Numbered from the stretch's first letter, positions 1-8,220 are shown. The stretch is DNA of 37,355 bases from Vulcanimicrobiota bacterium (GCA_027459845.1 DAIDGS010000063.1:1-37355); one strand, 5' to 3'. The notes: generated by a model from the letters alone, not told the origin. Program-made: numbers and translations.

Positions 1-388
1 AGCGATCGACGACGACGTCGATTCCGGCACGATCGGCGAGTGCGATCGCCTCGTCGTTGACCACGCCGTACTGAAACCAGATCGCCTTTGCCCCGATCGC
101 CAGCGCCTCGCGAACGACGGCGACGAGCTCGCTGGGCTTGCGAAAGACGTCGACGATGTCGGGTGCGCCGCGTTCGGCGGCGTAGGCGTGCAGCGACGGA
201 TACGCGCGCACCCCGTCGATGGCGGCGATCGTCGGGTTGATCGGGGTGATGTCGAACCGACTCTGCGTGCGCAGGTAGGAGAAGACGGTGTAGCTGGGAC
301 GCAGCGGATTGGCCGACGCGCCGACCATCGCGATGGAACGACTGCGCGCCAGCAAGGCGTGGCGCTGCGCGGCCGTCGCGAGGATCAT
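1..388 (-). CDS. CoA-binding domain protein (YccU-like), 3' end cut by window edge
   Basis: About 129 residues are visible, reading off the left edge without a stop. It begins with a short helix and then a Rossmann beta-alpha start, SIAMVGASANPLRPSY, followed by TPINP, a VDVFRKPSE segment and AIWFQYGVVNDEA. These are the marks of the small CoA_binding (YccU/YneT) family, which folds like the N-terminal domain of succinyl-CoA synthetase alpha. The real protein is normally about 135-150 residues, so little is missing. The ATG at 388-386 overlaps the metY stop as ATGA, which implies translational coupling. The role of these proteins is not well defined. The tight link to metY suggests a part in methionine/sulfur or acyl-CoA metabolism, but that is inference. 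Confidence 0.85.
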   Translation of the reverse strand, partial: MILATAAQRHALLARSRSIAMVGASANPLRPSYTVFSYLRTQSRFDITPINPTIAAIDGVRAYPSLHAYAAERGAPDIVDVFRKPSELVAVVREALAIGAKAIWFQYGVVNDEAIALADRAGIDVVVDR

Positions 389-1644
389 GCCGGCGCCGCG
401 GCGCCGCGGGCGGCGGCCAGGGCGTTGGCGAGGTCCCAGGTCAGGTCGTCGGGATCTTCGAGTCCGACCGAGAGACGCACGGCCTCGGGCGGTACGCCGG
501 CGGCACGCAGCTCGTCGTCGGAGAGCTGCGAGTGCGTCGTCGAGGCCGGATGGATGACCAAGCTCTTAGTATCGCCGACGTTGGCGAGATGGCTCCACAG
601 CGTGAGCGCGTCGATGAAGCGCCGGGCGCCCTCGCGCCCGCCGCGCAGGCCGAAGGTGAAGATCGAGCCGAGTTGCGGAGCGCGTACCCACGCGACCTCC
701 GGATGTGCGTGCAAAAACGCAACGATCGCCTGCGCGTTTTCGACGTGCCGGCGCATGCGAAGTTCGAGCGTTTCGAGCCCCTGGAGCAAGAGCCACGCAT
801 CCATCGGAGCGAGCGCCGCGCCGACGTCGCGCAGCACCTCGGCGCGCGCGCGCATCAGGAACGCATACTCGCCGAAGGTCTCGGTGAAGACCTTACCGTG
901 ATACCCCGGGCTGGGTGCCGAGAGCAGCGGAAAGTGTCCGTTATCCCACGGGAACTTCCCGCCGTCGACGATCACGCCGCCGATCGTGGTGCCGTGCCCG
1001 CCGATGAACTTGGTGGCCGAGTGTACGACCAGATCGGCGCCGTGTTCGATCGGACGGCAGAGGTACGGCGATGCGAAGGTATTGTCGATGGCCAGCGGTA
1101 CGCCGGCGTCGCGCGCGAGCGTTGCAAGTGCCGCAATGTCGGCCAGCGCGCCGGACGGGTTGCCGATGGTTTCGGCAAAGAGCAGCTTGGTGTCGGGCCG
1201 GATCGCGGCCCGCAGCGCCGCCGGATCGTCGATCGGGACGAACGTGGTCGCGATTCCCATGCGCGCGAGCGTCACGGAAAACTGGGTAACGGTGCCGCCG
1301 TAGACGTTTTGCGAACAGACGATGTGATCGCCGGCTTGCGCGACCGTCAAGACCAGAGCGAGTTGCGCGGCCAATCCGCTGGCGAACGCGACCGCCCCGA
1401 GGCCGCCCTCGAGACTCGCCATGCGCTCCTCGAAGGCGGCGACGGTGGGATTGCTGATACGGCTGTAGATGTGCCCGTAGCCACGCAGGGCGAAGAGCTC
1501 GGCGGCCGCCTCGGTCGAGTCGAAGACGTAGGCGGCCGTCTGGTAGATCGGCGCCACGCGCGACCCGGTGATCGGGTCGGGCGGCGTTCCGGCGTGGATC
1601 GCGCGCGTCGCGAAGCCGTAGGCGCGCGCGTCGCTCGAGGTTAT
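385..1644 (-). CDS. metY: O-acetylhomoserine sulfhydrylase (PLP enzyme)
   Basis: This is a Cys/Met-metabolism PLP enzyme of fold type I. It makes homocysteine from O-acetylhomoserine and sulfide in the cytoplasm. Visible family marks are ATRAIHAG and PIYQTAAYVF near the N-terminus, YSRISNPT, the PLP lysine in HSATKFIGGHGTTIGG, and the C-terminal SHLANVGDTKSLVIHPASTTH. The only conventional start is GTG at 1731, which would overlap the upstream gene by 91 bases and add 29 Arg/Pro-rich residues unlike the family. A family-like N-terminus begins at ATA 1644-1642, which forms ATAA with the upstream stop; I give that start tentatively (419 aa). About 20 residues common in the family between VAWV and the GSIFTFGL segment appear missing (about 660-700). 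It overlaps the downstream CoA-binding gene by 4 bases. Confidence 0.93.
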   Translation of the reverse strand: MTSSDARAYGFATRAIHAGTPPDPITGSRVAPIYQTAAYVFDSTEAAAELFALRGYGHIYSRISNPTVAAFEERMASLEGGLGAVAFASGLAAQLALVLTVAQAGDHIVCSQNVYGGTVTQFSVTLARMGIATTFVPIDDPAALRAAIRPDTKLLFAETIGNPSGALADIAALATLARDAGVPLAIDNTFASPYLCRPIEHGADLVVHSATKFIGGHGTTIGGVIVDGGKFPWDNGHFPLLSAPSPGYHGKVFTETFGEYAFLMRARAEVLRDVGAALAPMDAWLLLQGLETLELRMRRHVENAQAIVAFLHAHPEVAWVRAPQLGSIFTFGLRGGREGARRFIDALTLWSHLANVGDTKSLVIHPASTTHSQLSDDELRAAGVPPEAVRLSVGLEDPDDLTWDLANALAAARGAAAPA

Positions 1645-2276
1645 GGCGGGCCGCCGTTGGGGAGGCCGTTGCCGCCCAAACCTCCGGCGGCCGGGGTGAT
1701 GTTGTTGATGAACTTCTCTTTCGGGCGCCACGACGCGGTGAAGTAGACTTCACCCTTGGGCGAGGTCAGCGTTCCGACCATGTCGCTGGTTCCGTCGAGC
1801 CGGCTCTGCAGCAGCAGGGTCGTGCCGTTGGGCATCGAGACGACCATGCGGACGTTCTGTCCCTGAATCGATCCGCTCAGCGGAAAGACCTTGCCGGCCT
1901 GATTGCGGTAGTTGCCGGTCAGCACGTTATCCGACTGGTGCTTGATGTGAAAGTGGGTGTAGGTCGTCTGCGCGCCGCGCTGGATCTGCACTTCCCACAC
2001 GCCCTCGATGCCCTTGCGGGTGGGTTTCGGCGGGGGCGGCGTCGGCGCGCCCGGCTTTCCGCTCGGGCTGCCGGGCAAGGTGAAGCCAGAGGGGAGCGGG
2101 ATCGGGCTGGCGACGGAGGCCGGGGCCGCGGTTGCGGCCGGCGCGGCAGCCGGCGCTGCGATCGGCGGCGGGGTCGGCGGCGGCGTCGCACCCGGCGCGA
2201 CCTGCGCGTCGGCGGCGCGGCATAGCAGGGGCAGCATCGCGAACGCCGCGAGCGGGATCATGATGGTGGATTTCAC
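1641..2276 (-). CDS. Exported protein with Pro/Ala-rich linker, unknown function
   Basis: This 211-residue protein starts at GTG 2276. Residues 1 to about 24 form a Sec signal peptide (basic start, hydrophobic core, likely cut after ADA). A low-complexity Ala/Pro linker follows to about residue 90, rich in PPP. The C-terminal part of about 110 residues (GVWEVQIQRG, HFHIKHQSDNVLTGNYR, VRMVVSMPNGTTLLLQ, FTASWRP) alternates polar and hydrophobic residues as a beta-sandwich or lipocalin-like barrel would. I do not recognise a named family. No cysteine sits at a lipobox, so it is probably periplasmic or surface-exposed. It is the first gene of the minus-strand group with metY and the CoA-binding gene, which may reflect only shared transcription. 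No convincing Shine-Dalgarno site is visible. Confidence 0.75.
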   Translation of the reverse strand: MKSTIMIPLAAFAMLPLLCRAADAQVAPGATPPPTPPPIAAPAAAPAATAAPASVASPIPLPSGFTLPGSPSGKPGAPTPPPPKPTRKGIEGVWEVQIQRGAQTTYTHFHIKHQSDNVLTGNYRNQAGKVFPLSGSIQGQNVRMVVSMPNGTTLLLQSRLDGTSDMVGTLTSPKGEVYFTASWRPKEKFINNITPAAGGLGGNGLPNGGPP

Positions 2277-2400
2277 GGTCGGGGATGCTTCGCCGTCGCT
2301 TTCGCTCTCCCCGCGGAGGTGAGCTTAAGAATCGGTTGAAACCTGCGCCAAAAGCAAGCGCCAAGCGCCTGCGAAACCGAGTCGTGACCTGGAGGCACCT
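2277..2400. promoter_or_regulatory. Divergent intergenic region
   Basis: These 124 bases separate two divergently read exported-protein genes, so promoters for both directions should lie here. I cannot pick out a convincing -35/-10 pair for either. The only clear signal is the ribosome binding site ctggaggcacc just before the TTG at 2401. Confidence 0.4.
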
Positions 2401-4242
2401 TTGAGGCTTCGTCTATCGATCGCCGTGGCGCTGGCATCGGCGCTCTTCGCGGCGTGTTCCGGCAGCGTGACCGGTCCCACCGTACCGCACGTCACACCCC
2501 AACCCAATCCCACTCCGCCCGCGATTCCGACCGTTCCGAGCTTTAACGCGCAGACCGTCTCGAGCGTGACGGCCGGCGGGACGATCGCCCTGCCGAGCGC
2601 CGCCGGCTTCTCCGGTGCGCTGTCGGTTGCGCAAGGGGTCATCGTTCATCCCGGTGTGAGTGCCGTCACAACGTTGAGCAATCGCCCGCCGAGCGGCGCG
2701 GCGGTGGCCCGCGTACGCCGCGTGCGCGCGTTGCGACCGCAGGCCACGTCACTGCAAGTGCCGATCCTCTACGCCACGCTCAAAGCCACCGGGAGCTTCT
2801 TGCTCCCGAGTGGGACGCACCTCAGCGTTACCGTGCCGACCGCGTACATCTTGGCCGACACCGTGTACTACCTGGGGCTGACCGATCCGAGCGATCCGCA
2901 GGCCGGGTTCCAGGCGGCTTTCGCCGGTCCGGCCGCCATCAGCGGCGACACGCTCAGCTTTACCACCGCCAATACGTGGTCGGTTCCGGGCGGCGTCCCC
3001 GAAACGTTGGAGCTCTACGCACTGAGCGCATTCGCGCCGCAGCCGACGCCGCCGCCGCCACCGAGCAGCGAATACACGCTGACCGGTAAAGAAGTGCAGC
3101 TCTATACGTATACGTACGGCTACCCGTCACCGCAGCCTCCGACGACCGTCGATACGAGCGTGCTGCAAAACGTCACGGTGCGCCCGTCGGCGACAAGCCT
3201 GCCGGGACACCCGAACGTCGCCGACGTGCACGTGAACGAGACCGATAGTACGGCCTTACAGACGATCAATGCGGTCGGCGACGCCTACGTCGGTCTCGCC
3301 GGCGCAAACCTGGTCATGTACCAACTGAGCGGCAGCGTCCCGCCCGAAGGATCCGCGCAGGGCACCGATCTGCTCGAAACGTACGATACGCCGCAAATCA
3401 TCGACTCGGCGTCCTCGTCGTGGACCAACCAACCCGGCGGAAAGCTCGTCGAAACCTATACCGACGGACACTCCTATACGCGCGTGATTGCAAACGACGG
3501 CAGCTACCGCGAAACGGGATACGCGCAGGCCCCCGACGGCTCGGGGTACACCAAGATCGCGCTGCAGGAGAATGCCGACGGATCCGGCTCCTACGGTGGT
3601 CCGTTCGCGGGCTACCCGTCGGTGATCTTCGCCTTTGCGCAGCCGGCCGGCTCGCCCGCCGCGATCGATATGACGCTCTCGATCGACGGCGCGCCGCCGT
3701 CGCCGTACGCCACCATCCCGGCCTGGTTTACCGACAGCCCGCCGTTGTATAGCCAAACCAACACCGTCGCGTCGAACGTGACCGTTCCGTCGCAGTGCGG
3801 CACCGGCAAGGCGACGGCCGTAACCCAGAGCATCACCCGCATCGACACCGTGATCGGGTACACCGAAAAGAGCATCCGCACGACCTACCGTTCGTCGTAC
3901 GGCGCGACCGGCGTCACCGACTGCATTCAGTTTACCGACGTGCTCGGGAACTACTACAACTGGAACGGCGACACGCCGTACTTCTTCTACTACAGCCCCA
4001 ACGCCGAGCCGATCTCGGCGGTGGTGACCGGCGAACTGCTCACGCTCGCGCCGGCCCCGATTGGATCGTCGATGCACCGTGCGATCGCCGGCGGCATCTC
4101 CGATACCGTTTCCGCCGAACTGACGGCGGCGGCGCAAAGCCGCTTCGCGGCCAAGATGGCTGCGGTTCGGCGCCACTACGTTCGCCGGCTGATCAAGTAT
4201 CTCGCGTCAGGTCATTACCTCGTCAAAGGGAGCGTTCGATGA
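2401..4242 (+). CDS. Large predicted lipoprotein, unknown function
   Basis: 613 residues starting at TTG 2401. The start is supported by GGAGG seven bases upstream and by the signal peptide it creates: a basic N-terminus, a hydrophobic run and FAAC with the lipid-bearing cysteine at residue 19. The mature part begins with a Thr/Pro-rich stretch, and a TPPPPP linker near residue 220 separates two portions. The rest is rich in Ser, Thr, Tyr and Gly with repeated beta-strand-like segments (for example VETYTDGHSYTRVIANDG), and ends in a basic tail. No enzyme motif is recognisable. Its stop overlaps the S53 peptidase start as ATGA, so the two are probably made together; it could be a substrate, chaperone or surface partner, but that is only context. 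Confidence 0.8.
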   Translation: MRLRLSIAVALASALFAACSGSVTGPTVPHVTPQPNPTPPAIPTVPSFNAQTVSSVTAGGTIALPSAAGFSGALSVAQGVIVHPGVSAVTTLSNRPPSGAAVARVRRVRALRPQATSLQVPILYATLKATGSFLLPSGTHLSVTVPTAYILADTVYYLGLTDPSDPQAGFQAAFAGPAAISGDTLSFTTANTWSVPGGVPETLELYALSAFAPQPTPPPPPSSEYTLTGKEVQLYTYTYGYPSPQPPTTVDTSVLQNVTVRPSATSLPGHPNVADVHVNETDSTALQTINAVGDAYVGLAGANLVMYQLSGSVPPEGSAQGTDLLETYDTPQIIDSASSSWTNQPGGKLVETYTDGHSYTRVIANDGSYRETGYAQAPDGSGYTKIALQENADGSGSYGGPFAGYPSVIFAFAQPAGSPAAIDMTLSIDGAPPSPYATIPAWFTDSPPLYSQTNTVASNVTVPSQCGTGKATAVTQSITRIDTVIGYTEKSIRTTYRSSYGATGVTDCIQFTDVLGNYYNWNGDTPYFFYYSPNAEPISAVVTGELLTLAPAPIGSSMHRAIAGGISDTVSAELTAAAQSRFAAKMAAVRRHYVRRLIKYLASGHYLVKGSVR

Positions 4243-6356
4243 ACCGCAAGATCGCTGCGATTGCAGCCCTCGTCCTCGCCGCCGGGTGCAGCAGTGCCGC
4301 AACCAACGCGCTGCCCCCGGGCGGAGGCGCCGCCGCGGGTGGGTTGCCGCTGGGCACCTCGCTACAGGTCGGAGCGCCGCACGTGCTTGCGCCATTCCGC
4401 GGTCCGTCAAACTTGGCATCGTTCGCGTGGGGGCGGCGCTTGGTCGCACGGATGAGCTACGTCGCGCCGTATACGCGCGGTGCGATCGCGGTCGACGTCC
4501 TCGTGCGGATGCGCGATCCGCGCGGGCTGGTCGCGTACGCGGAATCGGCATCGACGCCGGGTTCGCCGAACTACCGTCACTTCCTGACTCCGTCGCAGAT
4601 CGCCGATCGATTCGGCGCGAGCGCAACCGACTACCAAGCCGTCGCGAAATACTTCGCCGGATACGGCATGCGCGTCGGCGAGTGGCCGCAGCGCGAGGTG
4701 CTTGCGGTGACCGGGACCATCCGGCAGTTCAAGCGCGCGTTGGGCACCGATTTCGGCGTCTATCGCTACGGCCTGCAGACGGTCGTCGCGCCGCTGGGCA
4801 CGCCGCACTTTACGCGCGCGCTCCCGGTCAGCGCGATCATGCATCTGCAGTCGTACGACCCGGCCCACACCTATAACATCCGCGGCAGCTACGCCAACTT
4901 CGCGGGCTACTCGCCGCAGATGTTGGCGAGCGGCTTCGACTACAGCGGCGCCTATGCGGTCGGCTACAACGGTGCGGGCATCAACGTCGGCATCAACGGC
5001 ACCGGCCCGATCTCAGCCGCCGACCTGCGGCTCTATGCGAAGCTCTTTCACGCCAGCGTCGCGCGCTCGGTGCAGATCGACGCCTCGCCACAGCCGGCCT
5101 CGCCGAGCAACGGCAATACCGGGACCGGGGCGACCGATCCGTATCCGGCCGGCCTGACCTCGCCGCCGCCGGTGACGGCACCCTGTCAACTGCCGCCGTT
5201 TCCGACGCCGCCCAACTACAACGCCTGTAATCCCGAGGATTACGAGGCGCAGCTCGACACGCAACAAGTCGCCGGACTGGCGCCGGGTGCGACCGAGCTG
5301 TTCTACATCGCCTATAACCCGATGATCTGCGTGAACTCGAGCGGCGCCTTCGTGCAAAACAACAAGAACGGCACCTGCCCGAAGGGCGCCTTCCACTATC
5401 CGCTGATGGGGATCCAACTCGCCGACGACTCGCTGCAACAGACGATCGGCGACAATCGCGCCGACGATATCTCGCTGAGTTGGGGTGAAGGCGAGAATCA
5501 GGCCTTGGCGTCGGACTACATCAATGCGAAGCAGACGGGTTTGGGGAACATCGAGTTCGCCTCGCTCGCAGCCGAAGGCATCGCGGTCTTCGTCTCGTCC
5601 GGCGATACCGGGGCCTCGGAGTGCTTCGATCCGAATACCGGCGCGCCGCTTGGGATCGCGTGCGTGAGCTATCCTGCGAGCGATCCCAACGTCACCGGTG
5701 TCGGCGGCGTCAACGTTCCCATCGACGACGCGGGTAAGGTCAACGGTCAGATCACCGCCTGGGCCGACAATACCACCGAAGGTGGCGACGGCAGCTTCCA
5801 AAACAACGTCGGATCGGGCGGAGGCATCTCGGCGGTGTTCACCGCGCCGTCATATCAGAAGAGCGCGATTCGCGGCATCACCATGCGCGAGGTCCCCGAC
5901 ATCGCACTCGACGCCGATCCGAAAACCGGCGTCGCGCAGGTGAACTACGCGGCGTTCAGCCCGCAGGTCTTTGCCGACGGTGGGACCAGCGCGGCGGCGC
6001 CCGAAGCCGCTGCCGAATGGTCGCTCGTGCTTCAGGCCTGCAAGCAGTCCAGCGCGTGCGCCACCGCCAGCGGCGCGACCCCGTATCGTCTCGGTAACGC
6101 GGCGCCGCTGTTCTATCGGATCTACAGCGGCCAGGCGTACTTGCCGTACAAACAGGTCTTCTACGACGTGATCTACGGCGAGAATCAGGCCGTCCCGGCG
6201 CCGACCCCGACGCCGCCGGTCGGTCAGACGCCGGCACCGCTGCCGACGCCGATCGGCTACAGCGCCGGCCCGGGCTACGACATGGTGACCGGCCTCGGGG
6301 TGCCCTTCGCCGGTCATCTGATCGACGCGATCGTCAAGGGCGCGGGCGCACCCTAA
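4239..6356 (+). CDS. S53 (sedolisin/kumamolisin) family peptidase, lipoprotein-like precursor
   Basis: 705 residues from ATG 4239. Residues 1-17 look like a lipoprotein signal ending LAAGC. An activation pro-domain follows (about 60-230, with SPNYRHFLTPSQIADRFG). The catalytic domain carries the sedolisin triad: Glu336 and Asp340 in EAQLD and Ser584 in GGTSAAAP, with the oxyanion Asp456 in SSGDTGA. The C-terminal YDMVTGLGVP matches the family's calcium-site region. Such enzymes are serine-carboxyl endopeptidases, usually active at acid pH outside the cytoplasm and matured by cleavage of the pro-domain. An insertion rich in Pro and Thr (about 285-325) precedes the active-site Glu, and a TPTPPVGQTPAPLPTP stretch lies near the end. 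It is coupled to the upstream lipoprotein by a 4-base overlap and followed by a strong hairpin. Confidence 0.95.
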   Translation: MNRKIAAIAALVLAAGCSSAATNALPPGGGAAAGGLPLGTSLQVGAPHVLAPFRGPSNLASFAWGRRLVARMSYVAPYTRGAIAVDVLVRMRDPRGLVAYAESASTPGSPNYRHFLTPSQIADRFGASATDYQAVAKYFAGYGMRVGEWPQREVLAVTGTIRQFKRALGTDFGVYRYGLQTVVAPLGTPHFTRALPVSAIMHLQSYDPAHTYNIRGSYANFAGYSPQMLASGFDYSGAYAVGYNGAGINVGINGTGPISAADLRLYAKLFHASVARSVQIDASPQPASPSNGNTGTGATDPYPAGLTSPPPVTAPCQLPPFPTPPNYNACNPEDYEAQLDTQQVAGLAPGATELFYIAYNPMICVNSSGAFVQNNKNGTCPKGAFHYPLMGIQLADDSLQQTIGDNRADDISLSWGEGENQALASDYINAKQTGLGNIEFASLAAEGIAVFVSSGDTGASECFDPNTGAPLGIACVSYPASDPNVTGVGGVNVPIDDAGKVNGQITAWADNTTEGGDGSFQNNVGSGGGISAVFTAPSYQKSAIRGITMREVPDIALDADPKTGVAQVNYAAFSPQVFADGGTSAAAPEAAAEWSLVLQACKQSSACATASGATPYRLGNAAPLFYRIYSGQAYLPYKQVFYDVIYGENQAVPAPTPTPPVGQTPAPLPTPIGYSAGPGYDMVTGLGVPFAGHLIDAIVKGAGAP

Positions 6357-6371
6357 GAACGCTCGTCGCGT

Positions 6372-6406
6372 GCGCGAGCGGGCCTCAGTCTGGGGCCCGC
6401 TCGCGC
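6372..6406 (+). terminator. Strong hairpin after the S53 peptidase gene
   Basis: A perfect 13-bp stem (6372-6384 with 6394-6406) with a 9-base loop starts 15 bases after the stop codon. There is no T-run after it, so it may end transcription with help from other factors or protect the 3' end. Confidence 0.6.
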
Positions 6407-6577
6407 AACGCCATGCGGCGTGCCGCTCGGCCGCAGCGTGAGGGCCGTGGGCAAGAACCGTGCTTCATCAGTCAAATAGCCGTTAAACACAAGGCTCGCC
6501 CGCGCTCCCAGGCAAACGCGAAACTCCCGACGCGTAGGCCGGGGCGGCGCGCAGCGATGCTGACCTGACCCTCGGTC
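6407..6577. other. Stretch without a convincing gene
   Basis: I see no supported coding region, RNA gene or repeat here. Open frames on both strands lack recognisable protein features. The segment joins the peptidase hairpin to the remnant region to the right. Confidence 0.4.
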
Positions 6578-6928
6578 AAGTGCATCCTTGCGTGGCCGAG
6601 AAACGATATGCGAGTTCGTCCGCGCTGGTGCCGATCAACTCGCGCAGACGTTGGCGCCCGATCAGCGGAACGATCGCTGAAGGGAAGGCGTCGGGAGAGC
6701 GGACGCTGTGCGTCAGCCCTGCCGGGCGAACCGGGCGGCGAGGAGAAAGGTGACGAAGTGCCTCGTAGGTCGCGCGCTGGTGACGCGGCAGTGAGCCGGG
6801 CCGTGGCAGACGAGTTCGGCATCGTGGCTCAGCAGAAGGAACGCCGCGGCATAAGCGGGCGCATCTCCTAGCGGCCTAAGTACGTCGACGTCACCACTGC
6901 GACGACTGGCGCGCTCTTGTACCGTCAT
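6578..6928 (-). pseudogene. Possible frameshifted small gene, unknown function
   Basis: An open frame starts at ATG 6928, overlapping the upstream membrane-protein stop as ATGA, and ends after 71 residues at 6713. Its first part (PLGDAPAYAAAFLLLSHDA) looks protein-like, then becomes Arg/Pro-rich. In another frame the sequence continues with more protein-like text (TYEALRHLSP, then PLIGRQRLRELIGTSADEL) up to a TGA at 6578-6580. One reading is a single gene of about 115 residues broken by a frameshift near 6790-6830. I do not recognise the family, and the pieces could also be chance open frames. Confidence 0.3.
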
Positions 6929-7383
6929 TGCTCTAGGTGGATTGCGCCGGACTTCTCGCGTTGCATTATCTCAGGCACCGTGACGCCGAGTCGCCGAGCG
7001 AGCTCGTCGCGCGCCCGCATCCGCCGCTGCGCTGATTCTACTCGCACCTTTGCGCGCTCCCCGAATACCCGTCCTATCAGTCTAGCGTTGGCCGCGTGCC
7101 GTTCCCCAGCGGAGGGTCCAAGCACGCGCCACAAACGCAGCACGGAGAAGGCAAGGCACGCGCCCGCTGCGGCAAATGCGATGCCGGGGTCGAAGGTGGG
7201 CAGGAGAGCTAGGGCCAGCATCGCAGCGGCCGAAACGGCCACGACGAGAGTTAGCCATACAAGATTCTCCACCGCGGCGTCTCGCGAGTGGCGTTTTTTG
7301 CAGGAAAGCAAAAAGGCGGCCGCTGCGGCCGCTAGTGCCGGAGCGGTGGCGAGGGAAGATAACTCGAGGCCGAGGGTGTTCAC
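6925..7383 (-). CDS. Small predicted membrane protein, unknown function
   Basis: 152 residues from GTG 7383. Three hydrophobic segments are visible: about residues 5-27 (Ala-rich), 44-65 (LVWLTLVVAVSAAAMLALAL) and 70-88 (IAFAAAGACLAFSVL). A basic, helical cytoplasmic tail with RARDELARRLGVTVPEIMQ follows. I know no matching family. Codon use is less GC-biased at third positions than in neighbouring genes (for example CTA, GTA, ATA, TTA), which fits recent acquisition or relaxed constraint. It sits beside a broken transposase, and its stop overlaps the next small frame as ATGA. No clear Shine-Dalgarno site precedes it. Confidence 0.5.
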   Translation of the reverse strand: MNTLGLELSSLATAPALAAAAAAFLLSCKKRHSRDAAVENLVWLTLVVAVSAAAMLALALLPTFDPGIAFAAAGACLAFSVLRLWRVLGPSAGERHAANARLIGRVFGERAKVRVESAQRRMRARDELARRLGVTVPEIMQREKSGAIHLEQ

Positions 7384-7415
7384 AACGAAGTCTTGCTTTC
7401 TGCGCGGTAACGCGA

Positions 7416-7745
7416 CTATACGTAACCGCCCGGTGAATGGTCGATGACCGGCGGTCGAAATTTGGTCGTGCGTGGGCGCGGGATCTCGAGGTCCAGCGAT
7501 CCGGCGCGGGTGTTGAGGACACGCGCCCGGGGGTCTTTACGTTGATCCCGGCGTTCCTCGCTGGGCTCGTGCGGTGCGATGCCGATATGCTCGTCGATCT
7601 GCGTTTTGATGGCCGCATCGTAGACCACGGCAGGCACGCTCCGCAAGACGTCGACGTCGCGACGCCCCAGCAGATCAACGAAGGCGGCCCGCCGGTCAGG
7701 GATGAGCTTCAGGGAGCCCATGTGGTCCTTTCGCGTGCGCCTCAT
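7416..7745 (-). pseudogene. Truncated IS256 (Mutator-like) family transposase
   Basis: The 109-residue frame matches the start of IS256-type transposases: an N-terminal helix pair ([30 protein letters not shown]), then [18 protein letters not shown], then the characteristic [15 protein letters not shown] strand followed by KFRPPV. In the family this is followed by roughly 300 more residues carrying the DDE catalytic domain. Here it stops after DHSPGGYV at 7416 and nothing resembling the catalytic domain follows on the left, so the copy is dead. I could not identify terminal inverted repeats. It marks the stretch 6407-7931 as a site of past insertion and decay. Confidence 0.75.
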
Positions 7746-7931
7746 GGCCAGGAGTTGGACCTCCGTCGCCGCGGCACCCGGTTCCGGGAGCGAGATCGAC
7801 CTACGCAGTTTTTCGGGGCACTACCGGCTGGGCTCTTGCCCCTGTTTGGGTCGCGGGGCACCGGGCAGCGTCCGGCGCCGATATGCCCGCCTTCCGCCGG
7901 GCCTTGCCACGCCTGCTATACTAGCAGGGCT
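7746..7931. other. Non-coding stretch left of rpmE
   Basis: A frame open with rpmE runs back across this segment to about 7437, but its residues do not resemble a protein, and it lies opposite the transposase fragment. Apart from the rpmE promoter element I see nothing supported here. Confidence 0.45.
7914..7922 (+). promoter_or_regulatory. Extended -10 promoter of rpmE (possibly leaderless)
   Basis: TGcTATACT gives a TGn extended -10 with a near-consensus hexamer at 7917-7922. No good -35 lies at the right distance; TTGCCA at 7904 is only 7 bases away. A start point about 7 bases downstream falls near 7929, only 2-3 bases before the GTG start at 7932. Confidence 0.6.
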
Positions 7932-8204
7932 GTGAAAGAGAAGATTCATCCCACCTGGCATCCGCAGGCGAAGGTCCACTGCGCCTGCGGCAACACGTTT
8001 GTGACCGGCTCGACCCTGGCCGAAATCTCGGTCGAGATCTGCGCGGCCTGCCATCCGCTCTTTACCGGTCAGCAGAAACTGGTCGATACGGCCGGTCGCG
8101 TCGATAAGTTCAATCAGCGTGCTGCCGCAGCCGAGAAGAAGCAGGCCGAAGCGACGGCGCGCAGAGCCGCGCGCGAGAGCAAAAAGGCCGCCGCGCAGGC
8201 GTAG
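7932..8204 (+). CDS. rpmE: 50S ribosomal protein L31, zinc-binding type
   Basis: 90 residues from GTG 7932, the only usable start near the family N-terminus ([11 protein letters not shown]). Zinc-ligand cysteines are at residues 17, 19, 37 and 40 (HCACGN and [12 protein letters not shown]), so this is the zinc-containing form rather than the zinc-free paralogue. After the conserved part (about residue 68) there is a Lys/Ala/Glu-rich helical tail of about 20 residues that many L31 proteins lack. L31 bridges the two ribosomal subunits. A promoter lies immediately upstream with almost no room for a leader. An intrinsic terminator follows before prfA. Confidence 0.95.
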   Translation: MKEKIHPTWHPQAKVHCACGNTFVTGSTLAEISVEICAACHPLFTGQQKLVDTAGRVDKFNQRAAAAEKKQAEATARRAARESKKAAAQA

Positions 8205-8220
8205 ATGCCCCGAGCGTACC

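Noticed and set aside
3256-4176. Long minus-strand open frame within the lipoprotein gene
   Set aside because: It is Arg/Gly-rich text created by the GC-rich third positions of the plus-strand gene and shows no motif.
6472-6822. Minus-strand frame of 116 residues in the gene-poor stretch
   Set aside because: It is Arg/Ser/Pro-rich without domain or membrane pattern, and competes with two other frames that look more protein-like.
7437-7931. A long open frame continuous with rpmE that would add 165 residues to L31
   Set aside because: It lies opposite the transposase fragment, has no family resemblance, and the promoter element sits inside it just before the L31 start.
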